Of a stretch of 64,000 bases of DNA, positions 44,145 to 56,674 are shown piece by piece. The first letter of the stretch is position 1. Every line of letters starts with the position of its first letter. The stretch comes from Tremella fuciformis. Lineage: Eukaryota; Basidiomycota; Tremellomycetes; Tremellales; Tremellaceae. Position numbers and translations under genes: made by a program. The stretch is from assembly GCA_032768795.1 (NCBI GenBank), contig CP136490.1, positions 7,502,001-7,566,000 on the forward strand. Direction: 5' to 3'. The notes beneath the pieces were generated by a model. The model saw only the letters and a program-made list of their open reading frames with translations. It was not told the DNA's origin and did no database searches.

Positions 44145-44912
44145 GGTGAAGGTCTAGCTGTAGGGTGCCGACAGAAGAAGAGCCAGCGTCAGCGTTGCGT
44201 CCAATGTTTCTTTGTGAGGCAGATGGGGATACGAAGATTGAGTACAACATGATGACAGAGAGGAAGTAAGGCCCAGGTCGTGAGACGATGGCGGTGCCGG
44301 CTGCGAATCCAGACCTCCATGGACCGACGGTCTCGTCACCGCCTCACGATACTGAGATCCAAAGTTCCCCAGCGGAGTAGCCTTGCGGCGATCGTCCGGG
44401 TCGTAGCCCATCTTGGCAGACTACGCAGATACACTCGAGGTGCTTGATGTGCTGGGTAGACGCAAAGGGAGGAAGGATGCAGGAAGGATGACGGATCGCC
44501 ATGTCCAGCCCCACCCGCTCGACAGTCCGGCGAGACGAGAAGAGGCGAGGCGACCATGTCCTGGGAGATGCCACTCACTGTTGATGTGTTTTGGGATTAG
44601 AGACAAGAAGGTATGACAAGTCTGACGACGTTGATAAGGTGTCGATGTGTAAAGAGAGGAATGAAGGTATAGCGGTGGACGAGGTGGGCGGTGTGCGCTG
44701 TCCTGCCCCTGAGTGGCCTGCCTAGGACGTCGACGCTCGGTGCCCAAGTGAACCTCGAGAGCAAGTCATCATATTGCCGAACGGCACTAGTCTGGTGGCA
44801 CTTCGGCCATGTCCAGTTCACGTGACCCCATTCGGACCACGGACCAGCAACCGGCTGATGGTCAGTTCGTACTCGTACCTTGACTCGACTTGTAGCCACT
44901 GGGCAAGACGCA
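44145..44912. promoter_or_regulatory. Divergent promoter region of actin and MED17
   Basis: About 770 bp. No gene supported; small frames on both strands have no consistent protein signal. Actin transcription is leftward, MED17 rightward. Confidence 0.4.
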
Positions 44913-47142
44913 ATGAACGGAGTCATGCCGCCAGATAAGCCCATGAAGGGGCTCGAGGTCAGCTTGGATAGCCGAATCTTGGCGAAAGCCATCGGCCACC
45001 GACCCCTTAAAAGTATCGAGCCGTCAGGCGAACTCGTATACGATACTTCGTAAGTGGAATGCGTGTCCAATACCGCGTCGCTTGGCTGAACGTGCAGCAG
45101 CATTGCCAATTCCAAACTAGCCGAGCGAATAGAAAGAATATGGAACGAATATCCTTCGGGATTTCTCGACATCAGCGAGAGAGCTATCGCCAAACTCTCC
45201 GCAGATGAGCCTGCTGTAAAGGAAATCCCTACGACCGAGCACGCCGAGCAAGAGGAGGATAAGGGAGGATTGATGACACGAGAGGATATGGAGCAGCTTC
45301 GCGCAGATGTGTTTGGACAGATGAAGTCGGTCAGCAACGGCGGGACGAGCCGCATCTGACTATCAGTGACGCACGCAACGAACTGTGGTTCCTGCTCGAG
45401 CTGGCAAAGACGCTCGCGCAATCTGGCTCTTACAGCGCTAATCCGCCGGATGGCAGCAACGACTCTGACAAGCCCAAGGGCAGACCGCATCCAGGCAAGA
45501 AGTCCGACCTCAATCCTGCCATCGCTACCGCGGCAGCCCAGACAGAACCCCCCGTTCTCCCACCGGGGACGTACAGCACCACTCCCGGCAACCCAGTCCC
45601 GCCGCCAAATTGGAAAGCCATACTGGAGCTTGAGGCAGCCCTGGATGCGAAACAGAAAGCCGTAGACGAGTGCTCATCGATGATCGACGCTGCCGTTTCC
45701 GAGTTGCAAGTAATGTTCAAGAGTACCGACCGATTCTGGAAGGACGTGCGGGATCTGAAGAGCGGACGAGGAGGCAGCGGACAATGGGCCATTATCCCCA
45801 AGCCAGACTTCGGTCGGTCGATGGCTGCTGGGGAGCCAGCAAGGGATATCGTCATCCCCTACGCACCTGATGAGGGTAAGGTGTCTCTTATGAGAGAAGG
45901 ACTGCGTTTAAGAGCAGCAAACCCGTCACTCAGACTCCGGAGTCTAGCGGCTTTCGACCTCGATCCAAAGAAGGAGGACTCTCTAGCATTCGGTGCCAGA
46001 TCGTATCAGAGGCTGCGTGTCACATTTAGCGATGGAACTGGGCAGCAGATCTCGAGCATCGCCCGGGCTCGGGGAGACCATGTGCACAACGTCATGGAGG
46101 AAGCCCAAAGCGAAGCGTTTGACGAGGAATTGTTCAATGAGGTGTGTGCAGCCGGTGCTCTTCACCATCGCCAATACTCACCACCAAGATACGCGCAGAA
46201 GCTTTGCAATCATCTTCCGCGCACGTCGGTACGGATAATATACGGACTACCGTGGGCGATATCGAACTCCAATTTGCCCTCGTGAGTATTGATCTCAATG
46301 TCGTATGTGCAGGCTGATCCCGGATCAGGTCGATTCTCGCCTGGCACGGTCGACAGACACGCCTAGCCCATATGCCGATCTTCTACTGCATACTGCTCGC
46401 TTAAACCTGTTGCAGTTGCATCGTTTCAGGAAGGGCCAAATGGTCCGTCCGTCCAGTACGACTTCACGTCATGCCTCGCCGAAGATTCTACAGCCCATTC
46501 GCGAAATTCTTGACTTTCGGCAGCAATCCGGCTCGATCCGTGCGACATTAGATATGCTTGCCAGCACCATCAATGCGAGCCGTATCACAGCAAATGTGAC
46601 CACCCGGTCGTCATTTGCAGATCATTCCGGGAGCGTGGTGGAGAACCTGCTACGGAATCAAGGCTGGCGTTCTCAGATTGGCTCCACATTCAGCCTCAGC
46701 ATATCGGGGTCGTGAGAATTTCTCTCGGAGTGCGCCCTCAGGCTGATAGCATAGGCGCGGAGCAACTGTCACTCTGGCCGTGCCGTCCTCCGTCATGGTG
46801 ACAACCTCGAAAGCGACCTTTCCCTTGGTCGACACGAATGAGTTGGCACAAATTATCGCTGACGACCTGGCCGATCAGCTGCTCTTGCTCGTCAAGACGC
46901 AGGTGATTGAGAGGCTTGGGGAGGATCGGGCATCTCGTGTCTTTTTGGATGAGCTAGAAGGTCTCCTCGTAGTCGGCAACGGACAGGGAATCTCGGTTGA
47001 CCTACCGGCTCCGTTTGACGCCATCATTGCGAGCGTGCAAGGCGCTGTGCCCTCTGCTTTCGAAGTGACATCCACTTATACCACCAAGTCTGGCGAAGGC
47101 CTGATCGACTGGGCATACAGCATAGCATCTCGTGCAGTCTGA
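44913..47142 (+). CDS. MED17: Mediator complex subunit 17 (Srb4 homolog)
   Basis: Head-module scaffold of Mediator, which links activators to RNA polymerase II. Starts MNGVMPPDKPMKGLEVSLD. Recognisable family parts are IANSKLAERIERIWNEYPSGF near the N-terminus, NELWFLLELAKTLAQS, ELEAALDAKQKAVDECSSMI, and the core FWKDVRDLKSGRGGSGQWA followed by IPKPDFGRSM. LRVTFSDGTGQ and a C-terminal part ending LIDWAYSIASRAV follow. Introns were placed so that QFAL joins VDSRLARSTD (acceptor GGATCAG) and SISG joins RGATVTLAV (acceptor AGCATAG). The first intron has a tandem GCAGCAG acceptor that allows one Ser more or less. The family call rests on overall pattern rather than one diagnostic motif. Confidence 0.82.
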
Positions 47143-47392
47143 GTCATCCAGTACTTATGCATGCGTCACTCTATTCACCTCTTGTGCAGCTGTTGAGACC
47201 TTACGGCCACAAGGGTTGGTTACCATTTGGTTGACACCGCTTATCGCGATACCCGGCCTAAGCGTACTTTGACGCAAAAACCCAGTCCCGCCTCTCTCAT
47301 TCATTCTTGTTTTTCTCTCTCTACCATCTATATACAGCCTCCTACACCGCGCTGCACTCCCCATCCTGCTCCTCGCAATCTCAAGACTCGCC

Positions 47393-49040
47393 ATGAGCTC
47401 CACTCTCCAGTCCATAGCGTCCGCCGTCCCGTCTCTGGGACGCGCTAGGCTATTGATCAATTCGAGCGATGACGTGGTGATTGTCTCGGCGTGCCGGACC
47501 GCGATTACAAAGGTGAGTCGCAGGTCCGCAGTACTCCTTTGCGTTGCTAGCGAGATGTAGCAGGCAAGTGGTCGTAGCTGACTCGTAGGCGAAGAAGGGC
47601 GGGTTCAAAGATTGTCTGCCGGAAGACTTGCTCGCCGCGGTGTTCCAGGAGACGATCAAGAGGAGCAAGATTGATCCTTCCAAGATCGAGTGAGTTTGCT
47701 TTGTCCAACCGCAACTTGCGCTTGGCCCGCGAAACAATAGCTATTGGGCGTCGGAATGCTCCATGGAGAAGCTTATGACAGGGATATCGCTGTCGGCAAT
47801 GTCCTACCTCCGGGTGGCGGTGCCAACGTTGCGCGTATGGCTCAGCTCTATGCCGGTATTCCCTACACGTAAGCTGCCCGCGACTTGGACGTTCTTCAAG
47901 CTCACGAGGTAGAACTCCCATCAACACCGTCAACAGGCAGTGCTCGTCTGGTCTGACCGCAGTAGCACAGGTCAGCTGCCCCGTTCAAGACTTTCGTGAT
48001 TAAACTGACGCGTAGATCGCGAACGAGATCAAGTCTGGCGAGATCGACATTGGTATCGGAGCGGGTGTGGAGCACATGACTGCCCACTATGGAGCTGGCG
48101 TACTACCAGAGCGCATGTCCGACGCTGTCCTGTCCAACCCGGAATCCGCGGACTGCTTGATCCCCATGGGAATCACCTCGGAGAACGTGGCGAAGCAGTA
48201 CGGCATCTCGCGCGATACTCAGGATACATTTGCCGCCAACAGCTTTGGCAAGGCCGCCGAGGCTCAGAAGCTCGGCAAGTTCAAGTCGGAAATCGTCCCC
48301 GTCAAAGTACGCCAAGAACACTTCGTTTCGAGCACTGTGCTGACATATAGGTCAAGTGGAGCGACCCCAAATCAGAAGAGGAGAAGGAGATCATCGTCGA
48401 TGCCGACGATGGAATTCGCGCCGGCGTCACCAAAGAGTCTCTCGCCAAGCTCAAGCCGGCTTTCTCCAAAGACGGCTCAACCCATGCAGGAAACGCCTCA
48501 CAGGTCTCAGATGGCGCTGCAGCGGTCCTCCTCGCCCGTCGATCCGTGGCGCAGAAGCTGGGTCTCCCAATCCTCGGCAAATTCGTCTGTTCAGCCGTCG
48601 TCGGCGTGCCGCCCAAACTTATGGGGTAAGCTATACGTCAACATCACCGCACTCAATAGAGGCTAACGACGCAGTATCGGACCAGCCTTTGCCATTCCGA
48701 AAGTCCTTACCAAAGCCGGCATTTCCAAAGACGACGTAGACTTTTACGAGATCAACGAGGCCTTCGCCTCCCAGGCAGTCATGAGCATTCAGCACCTGCA
48801 TATCCCCTTCGAGAAAGTCAACCCGAACGGCGGGGCCATTGCCATTGGTCACCCGCTGGGCTGCACCGGCGCCAGGCAGATCGCCACTGGCTTTGCTGAG
48901 GCTAAGAGGGAGAGCAAAAAGGTGTTCGTCACGAGCATGTGTATCGGTAGTGGCATGGTTCGTCCCGCTTTCCATCTGCCTGAGAAGCATTGAATGCTGA
49001 CATTCAGGGTATGGCCGCCGTCTTCGTCAATGAGCAGTAA
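47393..49040 (+). CDS. 3-ketoacyl-CoA thiolase (acetyl-CoA C-acyltransferase)
   Basis: Cleaves 3-ketoacyl-CoA in the last step of fatty-acid beta-oxidation. The spliced protein (~420 aa) holds all thiolase signatures: NRQCSSGLTAVAQIA with the acyl-enzyme Cys, GAGVEHMTAHYG, ENVAKQYGISR, EINEAFASQA, NPNGGAIAIGHPLGCTGAR with the catalytic His, and CIGSGMGMAAVF with the second Cys. The subfamily resembles peroxisomal ACAA1/Pot1 rather than acetoacetyl-CoA thiolase (PPGGGANVARMAQLYAG). I see no clear PTS2 (R-L-x5-H-L) in the N-terminal MSSTLQSIASAVPSLGRARL, and the C-terminus (NEQ) is not a PTS1. About seven introns; one of ~92 nt lies before DIAVGNVLPP. Confidence 0.93.
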
Positions 49041-49468
49041 ACGCTTCTCTCGCCTTGTAGACAGACTCTGTTGTTCCTCGGCCTCGTCTCATGCATGCGC
49101 TCTGATGCGCGTTGTATCTTTTTGAAAGCTCAAATTGCAGTGCATCGGTCGTTGTTGGCTTGCATGGAGTTCAAAGCGCAGAGCTAGACTGGTATGTGGG
49201 AAATAAGAGGTATCGCACGGGATGCTAGGTACACATTTTTCGAGTCCGTCTCATTTTTGAAGTTGTACAATCCGTTGGTGGAGTCGGCAGACGGGCAAGG
49301 AATTCAGGTGATATGATATATCGGGCCGGCATGGTTTCGTCCGCTAGTCCAGTCGTTTCCCGCCGCTCCGAGGTCTCCTTCTATGTTGTCCACCGGGGAC
49401 TACAACATCTTTATTTGGTTTTGTCGTGTCTTTCCGTCGGAGTCACTGGCGTCATCGATGAACAAGCG
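49041..49468. other. Convergent intergenic region
   Basis: About 430 bp between the thiolase stop and the end of the Q-rich gene on the other strand. No gene seen; likely 3' UTRs. Confidence 0.4.
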
Positions 49469-52400
49469 TCATTGCATATTGGGAAAGGCGGAATCGAGAC
49501 TGTCGTCATGTCCAAAGTTGGCGCTATCCCACTGCGAGTCAGCCTTTCCATGACCTGATTCAGTTCAGCGACCCACGTCAAAGTCGAAAAATGTTTCTTC
49601 CTGCCCGCCCGGGACGGCCGAATTGGGAGCCATGGGCGAAATGAAGGATTGGAAATTGAAATCGTCACCCTGGCCGAATGTCTTGTAGTCCGCCATGGTG
49701 GCGCTGTCAGGCGCCGGTGGGTGTTGCTGCTGAGGCGGGAGCTGGCCGTGGGGAAGTTGCGGCTGTGTTTGCGGGGTGGACATGGGCTGAGGAAGTGTCG
49801 GAGTTTGTGAGGGCTGCTGCTGCTGGGTTGGACCAGGGCCACCTGGATTGACAAACATCGTCTGGGCGAGATTGTGTGGCGAGGACATAACCATGCCTTG
49901 TCCGAGCGGATTATGGGTATTGGTAGGCGGAGCGGAACCTGGAGGTGGAGGAACAGTCATGCCTTCCATGCCCATTCCGAAGCCATCCAGTGAGAAGTGC
50001 GGACTTCCGTTCAGGCTCATGTGAAGTGCCGATGGAGGAGCACTGGGGGACTGGTGTATGGACCCAGCCTGAGACTGACTCATATCCCATTCACCAGAAG
50101 TGGTGCGTTTGGGTAAAGCCTGCGAAGAGAGAACAGTTTCAGCCGCCACCCTCCGCCAGAATGGGTCTTGACAGACCTTTGAGCCCTTGCCACCAGCCTT
50201 CCCCCCGGGGTTCTTTGCAGGTTTCTTCGCAGACGTCTTGCGCTTGGTGGAGGATGCTGAGGAGGTCGCCGTACCTGGAGGCGCCTCCACAGCTTGATTG
50301 GAGTGGTCGAGATTGAGTGGAGGAGCCTTTTTACCTTTCGTCTTTTTAGGACCTGCGCCGGTCGCCGAGGCCGCAGAGGTGGGCTCTTCGATGCCCTGTC
50401 CTCCCATGGCACTTGAGGCTGATGGCGGGGGCATTGACCCATTGGCATTCATGTTCATTGTTGCGGGCGTCTGTCCGGGATGCGGCGTATCATGCGAGAG
50501 TGTCGGGTCACTCTGATCGAGGGAGAAATGTGGCATGGGCGATGCCAGGTTCGGTTGCGGCGTCAAGCTTGAAGCTTGTTTGCGTTGCCGCTCGGCCAAT
50601 TCCATCGCATATTGACGATGCGCATTCGATATGATTGCGCCCTAGTCATCAGTCAGAAACCTCGTAAACACTCGCTGATGTGCCTGACCTGTGACAAATT
50701 GCTCCCTGCCGAAGCGGGCGCTTGATTGCTGATGGTCCAAGGGCTGTGGGCCGCGGCGCGGGCCGCCACCTCTAATGCCTGGCGTTGGTGCTCTTCAGGT
50801 GCTTCAACATCAGCATCGCGTCGAATGGAGTTTTGCCACCCACTGGGGGTCTTCCCGTCTTCTCGACTTTTCTTACCGGGTCCGTTCAGCGGGCTTCCTG
50901 CCGGCCGTTTAGACTTTGCACTAGAGCTTGCGGGGGACATGCCCCGCTCCATCATGGTCGGAATCTGAATGTGTGGCTGAGGGTGGATGAGATGGCCCGG
51001 AGTGCCAACACGCGGACCGTTCAAGTGAAGTTGATGCGGTTGTTGTTCGCCGGGCGCGTGCTGCTGCATGTACACCTGTCCCTGAGGTCCCTGCCAGCCC
51101 GCTTGCGGGGCCTGATTGGGATGCTGCATGCGTAGCTGGCGCATGTCCTCTGCCGTGTAGAAAGCTTGCTGCCCGTTCGGAAGCACAAATGAGTAGCCTC
51201 CAGGATGCTGCAAGTTCAGCCTCGAGCCGACGTTACTTTCACAGACTCACCATCTGTTGCCGCATGGTTGCTTCGCGTCTTGCAAGTTCCTGCTGGGCTG
51301 CGATCTGAGCCTTTTGGGCTTCTTGCATCGATTGAGCTTGCTGAAGGGTCGCTGTTATCGGCCCTGGTCCTGACTGTGGGGGCTGACCGCCTTTGGGCTG
51401 CTGCGGCGTGGCAGACGGTCCGACGGGAGTATGCTTGGACTCTGAAGAAGACGCACGGACCGCCGCAATGGGCGAGGAAACGGCTATGCGGGCTGCCATT
51501 GCCGAATCAGGTGGTGCTGCTGAATTTGTGATGGCCGTCATGGGGAAGAGGTCGACTGTGCTGGTCTGAAGAGCTGCGGTCGTTTTGTTGTCTGCATAAT
51601 TTCCGCCACGGGCGACATCAGGACGAAAGGTGTACCCTGCATCCAGAAGTCTTCGCATTTCTTGATGGGCAGTCCACCACTGCTGATCAGCCACTTTTCC
51701 TCCTGTGGCTACGACCCACCAGATACAGCTCTCCCAGATCGTTTGTGCTGACTGCGGCCTTGCCTTCAATACCGGGTTTCTCGACAGGTTTGCTTGAATC
51801 GATGCCCATCCCCGAAGTCCCTTCATGGTCGATCGCGCGTACTGTGTCGGCTGAGACTCCTTGGAGTATGGCGTCAACTCCATCGTCATCGCCTTCTTCA
51901 GAGTCTGCTTTCATCGTCTCATCGTCGTCCTCAAGCCTCTCCGGCAGAAGTCCAGCAAATGGTGGTCCGATTGTTTGGCTGGGCGAGTGGCCCGAAGCCG
52001 CCGTTCCAATGGATCCTGCCTCAGACTTAGCCTTCGTCATCTGGGATGCCGACTTGATTGGCGAGCCATCTCTAGGAGTTCGGAGCTCCACTGAGGTGTT
52101 GCCGGAATCCTGAGCCACCATATCGACGCTGGAAGCCATGCTTGCACGCCGTTCGTGCCCTACCGGGGTTTTCGCAAGCGCCCCTTTTTCGCTCGCCTTG
52201 GACGTGTGTGGCGAAGACGGGTCTTCCCCTTGTTTGCGTGCCAGTGCTTTTCGGAGGGCCTTGTCAACATCGTGATAACCTGCCTTTAGAAGACTGTAAC
52301 GTCAACAGACGAGTCTCCCCAAATCATGCACTAACTACTCCGAGACCAGCTGGTCAAATTCTGATTGTTGGCGCTCCGAGGATGTGTCTTCAAGCGGAGC

Positions 52401-53549
52401 TGGTCGACCAGCTTTGGTGAACTCCATGGCTATCTCCTTCATTCTGGATTCAAGCTGTCGCTTGTGCGCGTGGAGCCGTGCAACAAGGCGAGGTCCGCGC
52501 TTGGCCCGAGCCACCGCACTCTGCAGCGGCTGTTCCTCCACTGTGGGCGACTGGGTCTTGTACTGCCCATGAGGATTTGAAGTTACTCCGTTCGCTTTGG
52601 TTGGCGAGGCACCGTCGGTTTGTTGTACCTGTACCTGCCCGGGCTCGGTATGAGGCGCTGACGTGGCCGGTAATGTGGCTGCTCTATTGGGGATCGTGTG
52701 TTGAGGGCCGCTAGCCATGTTCATCGGCGGTACTGTTGCCGGCCCTGAGGCTTGAGCGGGTTCTTCGGTCACAGCGGGAGCTTGCACTAGTGGCGAGCTT
52801 GAGCGCGCCGGTCCCAATGAGGACGTTCGTTGTAGCTGAGGAATTTGTAGGTGAGAACCGGGGCTTTGATGAGGTGGCCGGGGCGAGGCGCGGCCGATTG
52901 GCTGTGCTGGCGGTCCGAGGGGAGGCGGAGGACGTTGGGCAGCTGGAGAGCTCATCACTTGAGTAGACTGGCCCATCTGATGTTGCATTTGCAGCATCAT
53001 TTGCTGCTGCTGAGGAGTATATGCAGGCGGCATCCCTTGTCCGCCGATGGAATTGGCCCGGACGAGGCCTGGGGGCCGTTGCGGCCATTGGGCACCTGGA
53101 TGGACAGGTCGCATCTGCGGATCGAACGCGATTGGTCCGTGAGGCTGCTGTCCCATCGGCATGTTGGGCATCGCAGGTCTTATTGCAGGCGAGCCTGTCC
53201 CGATCATGTGCGGGGAGGGATGCATGGGTGTAGAGCCTTGAGGTGGACCAGCCGCAACGCCCAAGCCACGCTGCGAGGCCGCTTTCTGCTCCCGGAGTCG
53301 GAATTGAGACTGCTGCGCCATCCTCATTTGTATCTGAGCTGACTGGGCGGGAGTCATCTGCATCGCACTTGCGTAGGCGGGGTGCTGCTGGTGCTGAGGA
53401 TGGGCTTGCTGTTGCTGGGCGGCACGAGCGAGCTGCTCAAAGACGGCCTGCTGGTCAGAAGGGAGGCCGACGTTTCCTAGGGACATGCCGCCGTTTGACA
53501 TGTTTTGAAAAGACGGTGGGATTGGGGTCATATGCTGTAATTCAGCCAT
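49469..53549 (-). CDS. Very Q/P/M-rich nuclear-type protein, unrecognised (~1200 aa)
   Basis: Starts MAELQHMTPIPPSFQ (53549). Long Gln/Pro/Met-rich stretches (ARAAQQQQAHPQHQQHP, QQQQMMLQMQHQM) surround short ordered patches: RGPRLVARLHAHKRQLESRM with SEFDQLVSELLKAGYHDVDKAL after it; LGELYLQWWTAHQEMRRLLD followed by GYTFRPDV; SFVLPNGQQAFYTAEDMRQL. A basic patch KKTKGKKAP...KRKTSAKKPAK looks like a nuclear signal. The C-terminus, after a last intron (GTGGGT...CGCAG), reads FFDFDWDSANFGHDDSLD and ends at 49469; without that intron the frame stops at 49565. The composition is that of transcription coactivators (Mediator tail or SWI/SNF type), but no KIX, ARID or bromodomain is visible, so no name is given. 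Confidence 0.75.
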
Positions 53550-54790
53550 GAGGTATTGCGCGAAGAGGTGGAAATCGACTGACGTTCATAGCCTAGATAG
53601 CCTTGACAAGCAGCACTGACGAATGGACGTATACAGAGGGAGGATTTGTAAATGTGGGGTGGCGAGGCAGGTGATATCACAAACGATCAAAGGAAGTACC
53701 CGATAGCCTGACTCGCGTCAGTGAGCGATCCCCAGCGGAGCGACATGCCACGGTACGGTCTGTCGAGCAAGCGACGCGAGGTGAGATGACGTTGGCGTAG
53801 AAAGAACGGGCGGTGAAGTAGGCCGGACAAACGAGGGACTGGATTGATGAGATCCGCGGGACTCACCTCTCTGCGGCGGCGATGTTGAGCAGACACGCGA
53901 GTCTGTGCGGCCTGGTCTACGAGACAGCCTACAAAGTCGATCTCGGCAAGTAGCAAGCACAAGCGTCGTCGCAGGCGTTGCTCCTGAGGGCGCGATGAAG
54001 GGGGGGGGGAGTAGAGGCGAACACGGAAGAGAGCGCTGGCCTGAAGAGTCAGCCTGCTGCAGATAAAGGATTCCGCGCCATCGGCGGCAGTGAAGCGGCT
54101 TTTCTCGCCATCAAACTCCTCCCGCCTGATCACCGGAGCGCCGCCCGTCGTCTGGCAAGAAGGATGCTCACCTCAGCAGCCTCGGATGGAGATGACGATG
54201 AGCATGGTGGTGACTAGATGGCGATAGAGTCGGTATGGAGAGTCATTCCAAATCCGGCCGTGGGCATGAAAGAAGAGGAAAAGCGGGGAATGAAAGGAGT
54301 GTGTGGATAGGTCAGCTCGGCGGCCACCTCTGTGGCTCTTGGCTGTCTCTCTCTCTCTCTCTGACCGACCTGCTGAGGGTTTCAGCCGCAGAGGTGGGGG
54401 CCTTTGAGACGTCCACGAGCAAGCCACCTGGTAGATGACTGCCGACAAGTATGGTAGGGCTGGTTCTGGCGTCGGTATGGGAATTGAAATGTTGCTTAGG
54501 AGATGTTGATGGGGGGTCTGTTCAATCACATCTACTAAGGACTGCGCTCGGCTCGCGTGGGCCCCGCGTTTCTCGGACGCTAGGGCCTGTTCCTGGGTGG
54601 CGGCAAAATCCGACGCCGAAGGGGGCTTCCTGTCTAAACAGATGCATGCAGTCTGGATACGTGTTGGAATGTATACACGATAGCTAGTGGTACTCTTGAC
54701 TCGAACGGTGCTTCGTCTCCTCGTACATCCGACCCCCCGGCTCCAATCACTGCAAACCCTTACAAGCGTCCAGCGCGTTCGCTTTCGCTA
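53550..54790. promoter_or_regulatory. Promoter region of the Q-rich gene; (CT)n microsatellite
   Basis: About 1.2 kb with no supported gene. It includes a homopolymer G run at 54000-54010 and a (TC)n run of about nine units at 54342-54361. Frames such as 53687-54133 minus lack protein character. Confidence 0.4.
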
Positions 54791-55989
54791 CTACTCCCGG
54801 GGTGGCGATGGGTATGCCCACTTGGCCCGGTCAGGCGGAGACCATACACTGCCAATATGGCAGGGCTTGCTAGGTTGAGATCCGACGTCCACTCTGAAGA
54901 TCAGTCTACGAGGGAAACGGCCAAAAACAGTGCAGACGCACAGCTGCTGCAGCGTTCCCGCGTATTCCGGCCGAGACAAGACGGTCATGGCCAGCATAAG
55001 CTGGCTGGCCTTGACGTCTCCCACGCCTACCAGGCTCGCGATACCTTTCTTGACTTCGGCGATCTGGGTGGACCGATTCTGCGGCGGCTTGTCGTCCTCT
55101 GTCCCCGTCAGCTCGATCCCTGCCCCACCCAAGGCACGACTCACTCTCTGACCTGCCCCAGCCGACGCGGAAACGGCAATCAAAGAGCTGAAAGTCCTGC
55201 ATCTTCTCGATTGCCTGGACGGCGCAGCAGCGTTGGCGGTACTTGACAAACGCAACGCCGATTCTCGGGGGGATCTTGACCTATATGTCAGCATTGTGCC
55301 CGTCTGAACGAGATCTGGTCTGAGTGCACTGGTGTCCAGCCGATGCGATTCACGGTGGGGGACACCATGAGCAAGCTATACCAACTCACATATTCAATCT
55401 CGCCGAACACCGAGAAGATCGGCCAGATGTGCTCCTCCTTGATGCGTGTGCTGCTGACATTCCCCAAAAACACCGTAGTATTCTCGGGATCACTACCTGT
55501 CGGATCTGGCCGCGGGAAGAAACCGCCGGTGGATGGTGGTGACAGAAGACCGTCCCTCAAGTCAGAGGCAGTGGCGATCCTACTCCGAAGGTAAGAGGGC
55601 GAGTCGTAATCGTTGGCGCCGGACGGGCCAAATGATCGCAACAGGGCCTGGTCAAGATCGTCCGCCCCGTTCTTATTGGGCGGGCTTGCAGGCGCCGAGT
55701 CCGACCACGGATACGCTGGGATCTCCCCCGGCTCGGGTGTCGCTCCGAGACCGAGCGCGGAGGAGAAGACTGGGGATTTAGCAGCGAGTGCCTCAGGTTG
55801 AGGGAGGAATGGGCGGATGACATTGGGTGGTGTGGGCGGAGACGACGAGGTCGACGAGGAGACCGATATGGAGGATTCGTAGGTGTTACGTCCTTGTCTT
55901 GGTGCCGCGAACGGTGATGTGTTGTGCGGGCGCGGCTGAAAGGCAGGCTGAGAGGGGACGAAGATGGGCGCGTGGGCCATGATGGACAT
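54791..55989 (-). CDS. Single-RRM RNA-binding protein (Nam8/TIA-1-like RRM)
   Basis: Starts MSIMAHAPIFVPSQPAFQPR (55989). The first ~170 residues are Ser/Pro-rich and disordered. An RRM follows, split by an intron: NTTVFLGNVSSTRIKEEHIW and FSVFGEIEYVKIPPRIGVAFVKYR, then AIEKMQDFQLFDCRFRVGWGRSE. The IPP-G-AFV and GWGRS pattern is that of the third RRM of Nam8/Ngr1/TIA-1 proteins; the first two RRMs are absent. The C-terminal part (EDDKPPQNRSTQIAEVKKGI...) follows an intron starting GTGAGTCG. A further 48-nt intron (GTGCGT...CTTCAG) near 54900 is likely but frame-neutral. The role is probably mRNA or splicing-related (inference). The downstream end at 54791 is the less certain terminus. Confidence 0.75.
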
Positions 55990-56674
55990 GGTGCGCGATG
56001 TGCGGCCGACTGCTTGAAGGGCGTGCAGGTGGTGGAAGCTGGGAAGGATGAATCGCTTTGAGAACCGTTGGGGGCATCATGCATCAGAGTCGGCCTTTAT
56101 GTAGCTGTGGTGGTGGACCGATGGCGACTGGATGGTGTGACCTCTCTGGTCCTCGTTGTCAGGCTACGGCGATCCCCCTCTCACCCCTCCCCCACTCGGT
56201 ATCCCCACCTTTGGGAGCGTAGTTAGTCGGGATGCATGGGATGGCGTGATTGGCCGAGCAAGAGATACGAATAGTGCAAGCATGGTCCTGGAGACGCTAC
56301 TGTAGTGGCTCTTTGATCCGCATGGAATGAACGAAGAAGCGACGCGTTTTGTGGCATGTGGCAGCACATCACTGCCCATCTCTTTAGCTTTCCGGTCTCA
56401 CCGTAGTAAGAGGCGTACACGTTTGAAAGGATCGTCCCAAAATGCTGACTAATCCTGATAGTCTCGCCGTAGGGGGCTCGTTGGTCACTTCACCTGGAAG
56501 GCATATGGGTTTTCGAATCCGAATCTTTGCCAACTAGATCTGACCTCGCAAAAAGGGAAGGCTGCACCTTTCAACGCTCCCTCGAAAGCGAATGACGCTA
56601 AAAGTTGTCCTCGTTCAAGCACATGGTTACTGGCATTGTGAGCATCATCCATTCGCACTCCCAGATTGCGCCAG
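55990..56674. other. Intergenic region, left edge of the second orphan cluster
   Basis: About 690 bp with the promoter of the RRM gene (leftward) and the 5' flank of the next gene (rightward). No gene seen. Confidence 0.4.
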
